From Perkinsus olseni (lineage: Eukaryota > Perkinsozoa > Perkinsida > Perkinsidae), in contig JABANP010000116.1 in the NCBI GenBank assembly GCA_013115135.1, positions 62,001 through 126,000 of the forward strand: 64,000 nt of DNA. Direction: 5' to 3'. The notes beneath the pieces are model-generated. The model was not told the DNA's origin. It was given only the letters and a program-made list of their open reading frames with translations, and ran no database searches. Position 1 is the first letter of the stretch, and each line of letters opens with the position of its first letter. Of this stretch, positions 1 to 12,090 are shown piece by piece. Made by a program: the position numbers and the translations under genes.

Positions 1-74
1 TCTTCTTATTTTTCGTCTACGAAGGTCAAGGAGAGGGGCACTTTCGATCGCGACTTAGCACGCATAGTATGCGT

Positions 75-404
75 CGCATACAGTATGCGGCATACTGACG
101 TACGCGAGGGCAAGGACGGGGGAAAGACACAGAAGATTATGACGTCTCCTTGTCCAGGACAAGGACATACAGGACAAGTTGTCCTGTATGCGCAGCTGTC
201 CCGGCGCATTTCAACGCTGTCCATTGGGATTCTGAATGATATAGTTCTAATGAGGTATCTGTTGCCTCGCGGCGCGAGGCTCGCGCAACTTACGTCAAGT
301 TACTTGACTTAAAGTCACAATGTGTTGCTTCTCCATTGTTGCTCGTACTACGAGCTTGTGTTGCAACACTTGTGTTGACTACGAGGCTCGTAGTCAACAC
401 AAGT
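75..404. repeat. Cluster of one-base-spaced palindromes
   Basis: Seven inverted repeats lie in about 330 bases, each with two perfect arms around a single unpaired base: 75-89 (7-bp arms), 149-163 (7), 166-190 (12), 264-280 (8), 294-308 (7), 341-355 (7) and 368-404 (18-bp arms around G386). No gene is visible here. Arms this long cannot be chance, and a one-base loop is too tight for a normal hairpin, so an RNA-hairpin function is unlikely. Confidence 0.9.
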
Positions 405-1455
405 TTGGAGAGGTGCCAAAGCGTCTCGTTCCTCCTTAGCTAGCTCTCACGGGAGAATGAGCTATGCACGCATACACAATGCGATCAGTGCATGACGAAA
501 TTCTCATGATGCTGAGATTAAACCTCAGAGATCCGGAGCGCATTGTGCGACTCTGCTCTGTCCGAGAAGAAAATTCATTTCATACTGGTCGCCGTGAAGC
601 AAGAGTGGTAAAGCCGTGGGTAGATAGCCTTGCGGTACATCACTCGAGGCGCCTGACCTGACATGACTTGAAGCGCAGCTTTCTAAACGTCATTCCATAC
701 CAGCGAGGTCACCCACCCAACGGACTTTAGCAGCATCGGTCCCTCACCGTATGCATGCTACACCAATCTCAACTTACGAAGCTACGGTAGCCGTTGTACA
801 AGTTGAACGTATACGTATTCTAACTAGGTAAATTCAGTCCAGGGCGGTGTTTCGGTCGTCATTGACGATTAATCAAATCTTATCAAATCCTTTGTTTCAG
901 AGGCTAACAGTGTTCACGCTGAGCTATGATGCTCTCTAGGAGTGCTCGTTACTGAGGCAGTTGAGCAGAGTACAACACCTAGGCTGCCAACTCACGAAGA
1001 CATCTGTTCAACATTTGCCGTCGTGCAACATGCAATCACCGGCAGTGCCGGTCCGGCCCTCAGTCCAGATGGTAATATGGTATCATTGGCAATTATTCAT
1101 TGCCAGTGGCAATTTGCAACGTATACGCTCGTCAACCCCAGATCCTCGCTGGTCGTCCATCGAGCGAAGAGCGCCGCAAGGTAACCTTTTTGTAGCCCGA
1201 ACCTTCCGAAGGTTTGACAACACACGCTTGCTCGATAATAACGGGTCCAGGCGGGGGTGCAGTATTTGCTCGCATAAGAGTCTCGCAGCTTCTTGGATAA
1301 TAACTCCCACCCTTTCTGGAGCGGCATGGCTCAATAGCATCATCGTCAGAGGGCTTGATAGATGAGCCATCTGGACGCAGTTCATAACTTTGATCCAGTG
1401 ACTCTCGTTCCAATCATCCAAACTACCCCATTTAAATCCCATTTCGAGCAAAAAG

Positions 1456-1516
1456 CACCAAAAGAGTAGACCACTTTACCACTAGCCTAGTGGTAAAGTG
1501 GTCTACTCTTTTGGTG
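1456..1516. repeat. 30-bp perfect palindrome, 1-nt centre
   Basis: The left arm (1456-1485) and right arm (1487-1516) are exact reverse complements, separated only by C1486. This is the longest perfect inverted repeat I found in the window. Confidence 0.95.
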
Positions 1517-2875
1517 GGGCACTAGGAGTAGCCAACACAAGACCCGTGGTTTGGCCATAGAGCCTAAACCGACCAAAGCCAAGCATAATAAGCCAAACCC
1601 AGTATTAAGTTAACACAGACCCGGGTTGAGTCAGATTAACGTGATTAATGAGTTCTAAATTATACGATAAAACTCTACGATCATACTAGCGTCGCAGCTT
1701 AAGTAGTGCGAGCTGCGCGCCACAGACGACGGACTGACACAATCGGGGACAGACTAGATAGGCGATACGGCACAATAACCAGAAGTATATCATGAGGGTT
1801 CCCGAGCTTTCTGAGAGCCTTCTCATTGAGCTAGTCGCCATCAGACGTCGGGCTCGTTGTAACCAGTACCGAGTCCAGGAAGTTGAATCTGGATGATGCA
1901 CCACGTCACGAGTCAGTGGTAAATTCAGGGAAGGATTGGGCGAAACTTCTTTCTTTCCAAAATTTCAAGAAAAATTTCCATAAATTCCGGGAATTCAGGA
2001 ATTTTTCTTCAAACCCTTTGCGGGGCGTTAATACGTCCCGCTCGCCTGTGATTTTTGCCCCAGGAGGGCTCTCTCGGAGAGGCGTAGCCATAGTCGATCG
2101 TCTCTGAGCGCAATTCGTGGCCCTGTTAAGATGTCCTCTCAGAGGCATGCCGATCTCCCGGGCGCCGGGCCTGCAGCCATACAGCAGACCGCAGACCCGA
2201 TCGTCCTCCTAGGTCTATATTAGTAGTACAGACTCAGCCTGTACGCGTCGCCGTCACCGAAGGGAGAGGGGCGACCGTGTTTTCCGGTACGAAGTATACA
2301 CCGAAGGTTCGGTCTATGCTTTGTGGCAGGTTTCCTTGCCAGTGCAGGCTGCCGCACACGCACGTCAGTGCACTATGCATATTAGCGAAGTAGACTCTCC
2401 TCTCTCAACGAAGCGGTGAAGTGAACCTCTCCGATCAAACACTTGATTACACTGCCATTTTGTTTCCTGAACTGTGCCATTACCAAATGTGACAAAGCTC
2501 AGTAGTTCGCCGAGCGAGATTATCTCGCTCGCCGAGATAGCCACTAGGCTACAGTGTGTCAATAGAAGCGGAGTAAACAAGATTCTAGTGGAGAACCTCA
2601 ATACGTCAGCTGCTGACGGTCAGCGTAAAGGTTCTGCGACTCTTCCTGCCGTAGCGCACAGTGTATCTGAGTCTCTGAGTCAGAGAGTACCGTAGTATTG
2701 AAAAATATTGCACTGTCGACCTTGCTACCTCACTACAGTTCTTCAATGTATTGTAAAAAATGCCTAAATTTCGCTAAATTTCCACCATCGGTGAAATTTC
2801 CCGGAACTTCGGAAAACTTCCGTCGGGAATTTCCGTCAAAATTCCTAATCTACCACCCTTCCGTGACTCGGAGTC

Positions 2876-2920
2876 ACGAAGTTCACCGAGGTCTCATGAT
2901 GAAACCTCGGTGAACTTCGT
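2876..2920. repeat. 22-bp palindrome, 1-nt centre
   Basis: The arms pair over 22 positions around G2898 with one mismatch (C2893/A2903). The outer 17 pairs are perfect. It directly follows, and slightly overlaps, a 7-bp palindrome at 2863-2877. Confidence 0.9.
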
Positions 2921-3587
2921 TTCCCAAAGTGACAGCAGCGTCGGCACTGACGAATCGTCAGCGGAAGGGTCACAATTCCGTCAACCAGGTGGAATAATCC
3001 ATCAATTCCACCCCGGGCGCGCGCCGATGTAGCGCACAATCCATTGTGCTCAGGCCAATTTCCTTAACGAGTGTGGGATGGATCCAGCGAGATCACGCCG
3101 CTACGCTGCGCCCCATGCGATATTGCTCACAATTTCGGGATATATTCACCTTTAAACTGCTTCCTCGGGATAATCCCTGGAGTTCCGCCTGTGTGATAAG
3201 TACTAAAGTACTGCTACTCTCATCTCATTCCTCTTGGGACGCAAGGGGATGCGTACGAGAATGTTTTCTTCGCTAAGAAGTTAGACGGTGCTACCACATA
3301 GTGTGCGAGTCTGGGTCCTTTCGAATGATGTTCGGTTGGCTCAATCTTGAGCCGACTCATTAGGTTTACAGTTCATTCGCCTCGAAATTCGAGCTCCTTC
3401 ATCACTGCTAAAAGAACAATCACGATGATGATGGTGATGCCATCACCGTGATGGATTATCAACCGTCTTCACGAATAAGCTGCTGGAAACAGCAATGACA
3501 AGTTGTCATTGACAACTAGCTTCTTACGGTGCCTTGAGCAGTTCATCTTGGTATGGTTGCACCTTAGGTTGCCCCAAGCCTTCCTCA

Positions 3588-4365
3588 ATGACCATTCGCT
3601 TCCTTTTCGCCTCGCTCTCGATCACTTTGCATCCTCAGGAAGTCATCGGCGGCAGCATTCTCTTCAGAAGGACACTCCAATACGACCCCGTTTTGTGTGA
3701 CAACGATCTGGGCCCTGGTGGCAAGCGGTTTGACCAGAAGCTTTGTCTGATAAAGAGCGTCGAGAACAGTAGAGAGGTGAGAAGCTCGGTAATGCCGATC
3801 AGTCGGAGCTGGTGTTTGTCAGATGTTGTTTACAAAGGGCCTCACCCAGCGTCATGTCAGTGGCGAAGTCGTGCAGATCGAGACAACCAAGCCCGGACAC
3901 GGAGGAAAAAACTCCAAAGATTTCACTTTGATACCTCAGAATGTTACCACCTATCGAAACTTCAAGTTCAAGGAGGGCTACATGTATGGTGACGCGAGAT
4001 TAAAGTTCATGACTCTGACAGGAGGTCGACAGAGCCCACATCGTCTCACGCTCACCCCACTCAACCCTATTCACCCTAAAGACGCCCGCGTGGTAGAAGG
4101 CCGCAGTTTCATCTCCTTGAACGGAGGTGTTAGACTGATAAAAGAATTTGACGGAACAGGAGATCTCAATTGGCGAATCTGCTATGAGGAAAAGGACAAC
4201 GAGTACTGCAGACCGTCTGTGGTCGAAAAGAACGAGTTCATTATCAAGAGCGCGGGCGAAAATTTCAAAGGAACGTTTTATGACCTCGACCCAGGCCATG
4301 ACGAGCATATCATTATGTTGGCCAATTATCTCGATACGACAGTCCTGTTGGTGAGAGAGCAGTAA
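3588..4365 (+). CDS. Two-exon secreted-type protein, unknown family
   Basis: I join exon 1 (3588-3776, 63 codons) to exon 2 (3823-4365) across a 46-nt intron that starts GTGAGA and ends TTGTCAG; both junctions are phase 0, giving about 243 residues. The product starts MTIRFLFASLSITLHP, a plausible signal peptide. The rest is a Cys-poor, beta-rich-looking domain with the motif WRICYEEKDNEYCRP and a FYDLDPGHDEH stretch near the C-terminus. No known domain is recognised. A decayed copy of its 3' half lies at 14347-14476, so the family was duplicated locally. The alternative is a single-exon protein from the ATG at 3823, which would lack the signal. I prefer the spliced model because frame, splice sites and signal all fit. 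Confidence 0.65.
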
Positions 4366-5791
4366 CGGAAGATGGGACAGAGACCATGCATGTTGTTGAA
4401 GTTGTGGTAATGTTGTTATGCGAAGGTCACTATTGTTGAGTCGAAGAGTCTTGTGGAAATGAAAGTCTATGCCCAGAATCATCTCTGACCGACCTATTGT
4501 CCCTCTCGCTTTGTACGTCGACAAGCCTGACTTGTCAGGCGGCCTGACGCAGGCCACACATGATGTGTGACACATCTCTCTCCCAGTTCTCCTCGAGCCA
4601 ACTACTACTGTCGCTGGGGCGAGTCGGCGAAGATGCACAGATCATCATCCACTTGAACTACTAGACTCAGTCTAACAAGTTTCAGAGGCTCTCTCTGGCT
4701 GCAAAGCTTGAGAACCGGCGATTCGTAGACTACGTCGTACTTAAAGTCACACTAAAGCTCCGTCCACGATCTCGCCAGCTCCCGAACGAGACAGTGGGAA
4801 GCGACGCAAGCAAGTAAGCTCCACAGACAGAGGGGTGGAACCATCCCAGGGGATGAAGAGCCACGATGGCTGAACCCACCTCCCTGCACCAGGGAACCAG
4901 GGAGGGACGGGCTGGGCTCGAAAACCGCCACGCCGAGCATCCCGAGGTGCTCGACAGATCCACAGGGGCGACTAGCCATATGAACAGATAGGCATCACCC
5001 CCGTAGGCTTTGGCACGCAAGCCCAACGCGAGGCGAGATCGCGCAGGCTTTACAACGGTGAAACAAAGTTTCTCGGACCCTTAAAGCTTCGTAGTCACAC
5101 CGGAACTTGTCAAGTTCTGGTTGAATCGACACATTAATGTTATTGTGACAATAATATCGTCGTGTTAGCGTTTCTCTATTAGTTGCGAGAACACGCTTCC
5201 CACTGTTCCCTAGATCTTTACACCATGCTGCAGTGGCTCCTGGCACTCCTCGCAAGCCCGTTTTTTGACCACAAAATTGGAGACAGCTTCGCGTGCCGCA
5301 GCCACACCGCGTCACGCGATACCCACTTCGGAGTATTCTGTATTGCTCGTTGGCGTTGTTTCGTTCATATTCTCACATGACCACATGACGCTGCCGTAGC
5401 GCTGTGAAATTTTGAGAGGCGAACTGTCTGTCTTCATCGACATGACAATCGGCGGTGTGATTATCGCCTCTTGACTTGAGTTGCATCTATGGAAAATCGC
5501 ACCATTATCGCATCGATAATTGTAGATCCGTCTCAAACGTCTCTTGGCCTCTTTCTCGCAGTCAAAGTTTGTGTTGTCGCGTCGGCTGTCGCTCGCCACG
5601 CAATGTATTGTGATATTGTCTGCTGCTAGGCTTGAGTGATCTACCATTCACCTGTGGATGACTCATCGAGATTGGATAATCGATTGAGATTCACCTCTCC
5701 TATATCTGAGTATTGTGTTCCCTGGATAGGAGTTTGATTATAAAACGGTAGGTGTAATCTCATTTGCTCCTCCTCCCCAGTGTATCGTGCA
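4366..5791. other. Intergenic, no gene seen
   Basis: Only overlapping short frames occur on both strands, and none looks conserved. Small one-base-spaced palindromes lie near 5106-5120 and 5135-5149. The end of the stretch (5763-5780) is a pyrimidine tract closed by CAG, which looks like a splice or trans-splice acceptor for the next gene. Confidence 0.45.
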
Positions 5792-6832
5792 ATGGTCCTC
5801 TTCCAACTCCCCCATCATTTTGAGGCCCTCCGTTGTATGGCCATCGAGAGGCTATGGGATGGTGAGCAGAGTAGGGAGCCGATGCATCACCTCATGGGGG
5901 ATATCATGGGGTACTGCAGGAAGGCAGAGCTGACCTTGGATTGCCCCACTGAAGATCTGCTCGTTGGCGAGTGCTTTGCGGATATCTTCACGTTCATCGA
6001 CTGTGGCGTTGTGTACCAGGTCAACAGCAGCAAAGAATGCATCAGACTGTATAGCATCTGTGCTGCTAAGGACCTCACGCCTTCTTCCACCGAGGTATCG
6101 ACTCTCTGTACTGATGCGACCGGCAACAAGTCTTTCAAATGCTACTACGATGAGGATACCCGAAAGCTGTATGTGTTGTATAATAATGGTGGCGTGTTGT
6201 TACAGCACGACATGGCTAGTGGGAAGACGGAGGAGGCAATCAGCATCCCTCATCTGGCTGCGTGTGGTGGCGAGATCGCTGGTATGATCGTCGTTCATGA
6301 CGCCGTCTTCATAGGAACCCGCGGACCCAACGGTGCATTTGAGGTTTTCTGGCTACGATTGGATTTGACAGATGGTGTGAGGTCAGTTTACGTCGCTGAT
6401 AGAGGCAACTTTTCCTTCATCACCTTCGCCCCCGTGCCTCGTTCTCCTCGAGCTGTCGATGTCCTCTACAAGTCCGACTCAGTGTGGCAGTCGGTCCGAA
6501 TCAACGTTGTCGTATCGGACAGTCCAATGCTGCTCGGAGCACCGTGTGTTGTGAGCTACTCACGTAAGGATGAAATTGTGGCATCTCGGAAAATACAAGG
6601 GACCCTCTTTAATAATACTCCTGGCCTTGGCCTGCTGCTACTGGACGAAGGCGATAATCATTACGTACTGCGCCATCCTACTGGCCTCAGGAAGGTTGCG
6701 ATCATAAATAAGGGCGGCTTGTCTCTTCTTGAAGGAACCCCGATAATCTTCGGCCGCTGGAGCTTCTGTGGCACCAAGAAGTACACTTCTGGGTCTCACA
6801 GGCTGAGACGCTGCCAGCCCTACCTATTGTAG
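5792..6832 (+). CDS. Tandem paralogue 1, putative beta-propeller-like protein
   Basis: An intact frame of 346 residues from ATG 5792. A pyrimidine tract and CAG end at 5780, twelve bases upstream of that ATG, as expected for a splice or spliced-leader acceptor. Similarity to the paralogue at 7680 begins only at the ATG at 5906 (MGYCRKAELTLDC), so 5906 is a possible shorter start. The middle part reads like propeller blades (KLYVLYNNGGVLLQHDMASG). Both copies end with Cys-His/Gln-Pro-Tyr-Leu (CQPYLL here). I see no catalytic motif and no clear signal peptide, and I do not recognise the family. Cys positions are conserved between the copies. Confidence 0.75.
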   Translation: MVLFQLPHHFEALRCMAIERLWDGEQSREPMHHLMGDIMGYCRKAELTLDCPTEDLLVGECFADIFTFIDCGVVYQVNSSKECIRLYSICAAKDLTPSSTEVSTLCTDATGNKSFKCYYDEDTRKLYVLYNNGGVLLQHDMASGKTEEAISIPHLAACGGEIAGMIVVHDAVFIGTRGPNGAFEVFWLRLDLTDGVRSVYVADRGNFSFITFAPVPRSPRAVDVLYKSDSVWQSVRINVVVSDSPMLLGAPCVVSYSRKDEIVASRKIQGTLFNNTPGLGLLLLDEGDNHYVLRHPTGLRKVAIINKGGLSLLEGTPIIFGRWSFCGTKKYTSGSHRLRRCQPYLL

Positions 6833-7679
6833 GGCATCGTGAATGTCCAACACATCCTAGCGGGGAATCTACGAGCTAGTATCATTACGGTGAAAACTTT
6901 CCTGCCTGGCGGAGTTATGGGGCGGTAGTCGTCTCGATGGCCACATGATCATTTTCTCGAGTCTCGAAAAACGTTGCGTTGTGCGTGATAACCTGGGGAA
7001 GTCTAGGTGCTCGACTGCCGGCCCATTTATGCATGTGCCTCTCTCGAGACTGGTCCGTAATGGTCTGGTCCGAAGGTACAGACCTATGTAGATTACCTCC
7101 ACTCTGAGTAGACTACTTATGTGAAGTCGTCGGCTCGTAATGGTCATGCTGTCGTTATCAGAACGAAAGATCATCCCATTGGGATGATCCCAATCCGATG
7201 CTGTCATCTTTGTTATATTATATAACATAGAGAACAGCATACCCCAAAGCCTTCGGTGTTGCTGAAGAGAACGGCAATCTTTCGTGCCACATCAACACTT
7301 ATATATCATGAGGTCCATAATCTATGAGTAAGTTTCATCTTTCATCCTCGCGAATGAGATAGAGAAGATAGTAAGGTGGATAAGTTGAGAGAATAGTGGT
7401 CGGTGATGCGAAGCTAGTATGAGCACAGCTTCATTGTGTTATGCAGACAGTGCACATGAGATAGGACCTATCTGATAGGCGCCTCCTTCTCGGTATTCCC
7501 GTCGGCTCTCGGACAGCGGAGAGTAACAGCCTCTCTGGCTGTCGAGGGAATTTACCCGCAAATTCCGATCCTCGGCATGTGTGTGTCAATTTCTCTCTCC
7601 TCAAAACCAGAAGTTTTCAGTCGAGTTCCGCTCGTTGCGAAACCGAGTTGTTTCTCTCCCCAATGGGGAGGGGGATATC
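6833..7679. other. Spacer between tandem paralogues
   Basis: No gene seen. It contains one-base-spaced palindromes at 7169-7189 (10-bp arms) and 7211-7227 (8-bp arms). A short piece of the dispersed repeat, also seen near 9540 and 14480, occurs at about 7405-7455. Confidence 0.5.
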
Positions 7680-8603
7680 ATGGGGTACTGTAGGAAGGCA
7701 GAGCTGACCTTGGATTGCTCCACTGAAGAGATACTCGTTGACAAGCAAAACGCCGCTGCAGATTTTTCCTTCATCGATGACGGCATCTCATACCAACTTT
7801 GTCGCTCCGGCAAGAGTATCAAGTTATACAGCATGTCAACTGCTGCCAACTGTGCACCCTGTTTCACCGAGGTATCGACTCTCTGTATTGATGCCACCGA
7901 GAACGGAGCCTTCGAATGCTACTTCGACGATGATAGCCGGAAGCTGTATGTGTTGTATAATAATGGTGGTGTGCTGTTACAGCACGACATGGCTAGTGGG
8001 AAGACGGAGGAGCGTATCAGCATCCCTCATCTGGCTGCGTGTGGTGGAGAGACCGCGGGTATTGTTGTTGCCAGCGGATGCCTCTACGTTGGAAAGAAGT
8101 ACGTTGACAGCCGTCGGGGTGGAACTGAGATCGAATTTTTATGCGCGTTAGTTGGGAGCACGGAAGTGAGACCAGTCCATACCGTGTATAGACAGGGTCA
8201 GAGCTACGGTCCTTCTTTCGGCTGTTTCGCACTGGTGCCTGGCCATCCTCAAGCTGTCGATGCTCTCTACCAGTCCGGCGGGACATGGCATTCGGTTCGG
8301 ATGGAGGTGACCAGATCGGCTAACCCGATGCTGTTCAGCACCGAGGGGGATGAACTGGTGAAGGCACAGGAAATAAAAGGGGAGCTCTTGGGGAGGATAC
8401 CAGGGCTGGGATCATTGCTGGTGTTCTCGGAGGATGGCCGCTACGTTCTACGCCATCACAGAGGATACAGCAAGGTGGCGACTATTGCCAAGGCCGGGGA
8501 AACGACCTTCCCGGAAATATTTGGCCGCTGGACCTTCTCCCACTTCGACGAAACCATGGGTGGACTCCGCATCCTGAAATGCTGTCACCCCTACCTTATG
8601 TAA
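7680..8603 (+). CDS. Tandem paralogue 2, putative beta-propeller-like protein
   Basis: A 307-residue product starting MGYCRKAELTLDCSTEE. The frame stays open upstream but has no other ATG there, so 7680 is the natural start. It matches the gene at 5792-6832 along its whole length and ends CHPYLM. Similarity is uneven: about 120 bases around 7941-8065 are almost identical to 6172-6298, while the rest has diverged, which suggests gene conversion or selection on one blade. No known domain is recognised. The pair lies in the same orientation with about 0.85 kb between the copies. Confidence 0.75.
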   Translation: MGYCRKAELTLDCSTEEILVDKQNAAADFSFIDDGISYQLCRSGKSIKLYSMSTAANCAPCFTEVSTLCIDATENGAFECYFDDDSRKLYVLYNNGGVLLQHDMASGKTEERISIPHLAACGGETAGIVVASGCLYVGKKYVDSRRGGTEIEFLCALVGSTEVRPVHTVYRQGQSYGPSFGCFALVPGHPQAVDALYQSGGTWHSVRMEVTRSANPMLFSTEGDELVKAQEIKGELLGRIPGLGSLLVFSEDGRYVLRHHRGYSKVATIAKAGETTFPEIFGRWTFSHFDETMGGLRILKCCHPYLM

Positions 8604-9102
8604 GCTGTGCTAATCGGTTAACCATACTCCACATCTCTACTGCCTCGACAGTGTCATCCAGGTAGCAGCATCGCCGATACGGCATTGCTGTAACAGCAAG
8701 AATTTCCAATAACTTTTCCAAAATTTTATTTGCCAAGGAATATATTACCATCGAGTTTTCTGAAGACTATCTTATTGTCGCCATCACTGCGTTGTGTTAC
8801 ACAACTTGTGTACTGTAGTCGGCGATTTGGGCATGGCATCTGGTGTCTTCTGCTCTCGGATCTTATCATCCATAGGTTAGATTTGGCAGGGCTCCACCAA
8901 GATCACACTAGCACGCCTGAGCAAGTCTCTCACGGTACCAACGTACTCGCTATCGGAGACCGCTCCGACGAGAATGGTGCACTCTGCTGGCCAGGCTCAG
9001 ACATCGGCGGGCATGTTCTCATCACGTGAGATTAACGAATCGTCTGAATACCGAATGACATAGTCGATTTTGGGCGTTTTCGCTCTTCGAGCGTCGCCGC
9101 AC

Positions 9103-10020
9103 ATGGCCTGATAAGCTTCTGGAATCATACTTATTGCGATACGATCCTCTCTTCAATAAGACGAAGACGTATGGAGCATGCAACGCGCGGGTGAACTGCG
9201 CAGTTGCCTCAATAACATTGAGGCATTGAGAATCAACGTTCGCGGCCACATTGTGGGCGATCGCCTCCATAGCTATTGGAGGATCTGCCCTGCCTTGGTA
9301 ACTCAAGGACTGTTATCAGGGAACCCGTGTGTGGCGGCGGAGACGGCAGACCTGCTGTCATAGGCTCGTGATAGAATGATGCAAGGAGAATTTCCATCAC
9401 AGATTGATACAATTGCATTATCTCATGGTAGGTAATGCAGTAATGGAACACAACATAAGTACATTGGGCTCGTAGTGAACGAAGTAGAGCAGGTAGAAGT
9501 GGAGAGTAGCTCAGAGGATGCGAATTGTCAGTGTAACACTAGTATGAGCTTAGACCGATTGTGTTATGTAGACAGTGCAGAAGCGTGCTGATGATGGGAC
9601 TGCGACTGTCCGACCACCGCCTGTCGTTTCTTGTGACCAGTACCACCGAGGATTTGATTTTCATCTCACCCCTCGCAGGTCTCTAACCGTTGTGTCCAAC
9701 GTTACTCGCTGTTCCGTTCTCCTCCTTCGGCTCTGTATGAACGCTGGCCCAGAAACTTGTTCACACTGAACTATTCAGCTTCAGTTGTAACTTGGACCTC
9801 AAAGAATTGTTCTGTTATACTAGACAAAGAACCCAACAACACGCTTCTATTCTCCTATTAAACGCCTGCTTCGACTTCGAAAATCACAATAACAGGTGGA
9901 CTTGTCGATGCCCACCACGACTTGTGCGTGAGCGAGAGTTGTAAGGTCGATAATCGACGATTATTAATGGCTCGATGCCATCCTGAAGAGGGCTGTAGCT
10001 TGACCCAAGGGAAATGCCAA
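9103..10020. repeat. Dispersed repeat, copy 1
   Basis: The first part (9103-9600) matches 11205-11611 and the second part (about 9540-10000) matches 14480-14890, with frequent small indels. Shared stretches include the words around the CATCACAGA and GAGCAGGTAGAAG motifs. No open frame is preserved among the copies, so it looks like decayed non-coding or mobile-element DNA. Bases 8604-9102 upstream hold no recognisable gene. Confidence 0.7.
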
Positions 10021-10115
10021 TCACGGTAAAATAGTACATGGAAGAAAAAGTCTCCTGCAATTAATCTTCCCGGGCAAAGAGCACAGTGACCATCGTCATC
10101 ATCCGAGTTGTCGCC

Positions 10116-10911
10116 TCACAGCCGCGGCAAGTTGTGATGAAACCCGATGATATACGGGTTTGGGTTGTACGGAGGATAGAAGTTTACCATATTCTCGTTC
10201 ACATCATAGCGGAAGACCCCTGCCACTAGGAAGAGCTCCTCGGATTTCTCGATAAAGGCATTGACGAGTTTCATCACTCGTCTACCAGACGCATCCGGCT
10301 GTCCGAGGTAGAGATAGCCCACGGCGGCCATATATCTGAAAGTTTCGTCATCAAAGAGTCTAAAAAGTGCGAAAGGGGGACGCCTGCCCGCTTTAACACT
10401 GTAGTGCATGGTGTCGTTAGTGCCCGTACGCTCCCCAAGGTACAAGCCATCGGGCCCCTCCGCGAGAGCTCGAAGATGTCCAGCGAGGCTACATGTAGCC
10501 TTTACTCCCTTGGGTGGTGTACACTTGTCTTTAACGAGAGTGAGGTTGGATTTTGAGTGGTTGTAGGGCTGCAGCTGAACCGTACCGTTCGAAACCTTGA
10601 GCTCGAAATTGAAGTTGAAGAAGGGAAACAGATCGCGGCCTTCCTCCTTTACCGCGGCGTTTCAGGATGATCTTGTCACCCTGGAAGGCAACGTCATCGT
10701 AGTTCACGTGGAAATTGAGTTGTCTATGAGAATCGTACCTCAGGACTGCCAGACTCTGGTTGTAGTAGTGAAGTTGCACACAAGCGGACAATAAAGGGCC
10801 TGAATCGTTGTAGAGGATAGGTTGAAACCCGCAGTATCTTCCGTGCTCGAGAGCCTCTGTGGCGAGTCCGATGCATGCCAGTAGCGATACGACGCGCGAG
10901 AGCGAAGCCAT
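10116..10911 (-). pseudogene. Secreted family member with one frameshift
   Basis: Minus-strand member of the family also found at 28409, 31457, 36815, 39110 and 42914. ATG 10911 opens a signal peptide (MASLSRVVSLLACIGLATEA) followed by the family motif HGRYCG and later KIILKRRGK. The frame then breaks at a purine run near 10640 (AAAGGAGGAAGG). After a one-base shift the family text resumes (DLFPFF, then a Cys-containing linker, then YLGERTG) and runs to the stop at 10116. One extra G would explain it. It is therefore either a young pseudogene or a single sequencing or assembly error; everything else is intact. Confidence 0.7.
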
Positions 10912-10927
10912 TTGCCAGGTGAAGGAA

Positions 10928-11182
10928 TGCTGAACTGAGATCCCGTCTAGATACGAATAGGTCGATCATCGCTGCCGTTCGCACTAAGTACAGTACTCCT
11001 CTTTACTGTGCTGTACATTGAAGACAGAAATGAATAGAGGCTCCTCGTAAGCTTCCTGCTCGATTGGAACTTGATTGGAGGTTAAAAAAATATGAATCCA
11101 ATTTGGAACCAGCTATGCGTGCACAGCCGGTTTCAGTCCGGAATTAGCTGTGCACGTATGCACAAAGGAATGCTCGGCGCAT
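10928..11182. repeat. Duplicated segment (pairs with 15198-15418)
   Basis: About 220 aligned bases are shared with 15198-15418, starting at the words CTGAACTGAGATCCCGTC. This copy has extra sequence that forms inverted repeats with its neighbours: GTACAG/CTGTAC near 10990-11020, and a 10-bp pair 11118-11127 / 11147-11156. Confidence 0.75.
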
Positions 11183-11204
11183 GGCCGGCAATGGGCCTCC
11201 GGAA

Positions 11205-11611
11205 TCATGCTCATTGTAATGATATCCTCTCTTTAATAACACGAGGACGTATCAGGCATGCAATGCGCGGTTGTATTGCTCAGTTGCCTGTGGCTGATCG
11301 CCCCCATAGCTTTCGGAGGACTGGCCCTGCTCTTGTAACTCGCGGACACTGCGGGAACTTTTGTGCAGCGACGGAGACAGCAGACCTGCTGTCATAGACT
11401 CGTGATAGAATGACATGAGTACAATTTCCATCACAGACTGATATCATGCATTCTCTCGTTGTGATGAAACACAGCATGGGTAGATTAGGCTCATAGTGAA
11501 CGAAATAGAGCAGGTAGAAGTAGAGAGTAGTTCAGAGGATGCGAATGTTAGTGTGAAGCTCGTATGACCCTAGACTGATTGTTTTATGCAGAAGTGTGCT
11601 GATGATGGGAT
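11205..11611. repeat. Dispersed repeat, copy 2
   Basis: Aligned to 9103-9600. It lacks the roughly 47-bp insertion that carries the inverted repeat 9206-9224 in copy 1, so it gives the unmodified state for comparison. Bases 11612-12090 downstream hold only short frames and the small palindromes AGTGTG/CACACT and GGTAACT/AGTTACC. Confidence 0.7.
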
Positions 11612-12090
11612 ATCCGAACTTCATTTGTGCCGCATTCTGTCGAGGCTCTTCAAGATGGTAGCCACCTTGATACGGTACAATCAGTCTCAGATAACCGTTA
11701 ATGAGCTGTATTACACGGCCTTAACCCCCTTGTTATGCCATTCGGGCGTATCGGCTGACATAGGACGCAACACACAGGGAAAGATGTGCTGTGCAATGTA
11801 TTTCATGAAGGAAGTGTCTCGTCTCGAGCACAGCGGAGCGAAGCGCATCACCCCTTGAGACTGCTTTTACCACTTTCTGTGCCCTGATCAAACAGCCACA
11901 CTTAGTGTGGCACACTGTACTGAGTTGTAGGGCACGTCGAAACTCCCCGTAGCGCAACAGGGTAACTGAGTTACCGTAACTCAAAGAATAGGATGATAAT
12001 ATAATCATCGCTTGGTAGCAGGATAGACAATGATAAGCGTGACTCCGACACCAGATATGCCCGTATCTCTCACGGTGCTTGTCTCTTAGC

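Larger units (their letters stand above)
405..3587. other. Non-coding stretch with palindromes
   Basis: No convincing gene is seen; open frames are short and unlike any family I know. The stretch holds palindromes at 1456-1516, 2511-2531, 2863-2877, 2876-2920 and 3494-3510. It also has two AT-rich patches with repeated AAATTTCC and GGAATTCC words (about 1960-2010 and 2755-2850) that resemble the intron filler of the 46-64 kb region. Confidence 0.5.

Noticed and set aside
1883..2107. Small plus-strand gene
   Set aside because: The frame is produced by A/T-rich AAATTTCC filler and has no codon signature.
4000..4638. 212-residue minus ORF opposite the 3588-4365 gene
   Set aside because: A shadow frame: it has no signal or motif, while the plus strand has splice sites and a decayed paralogue.
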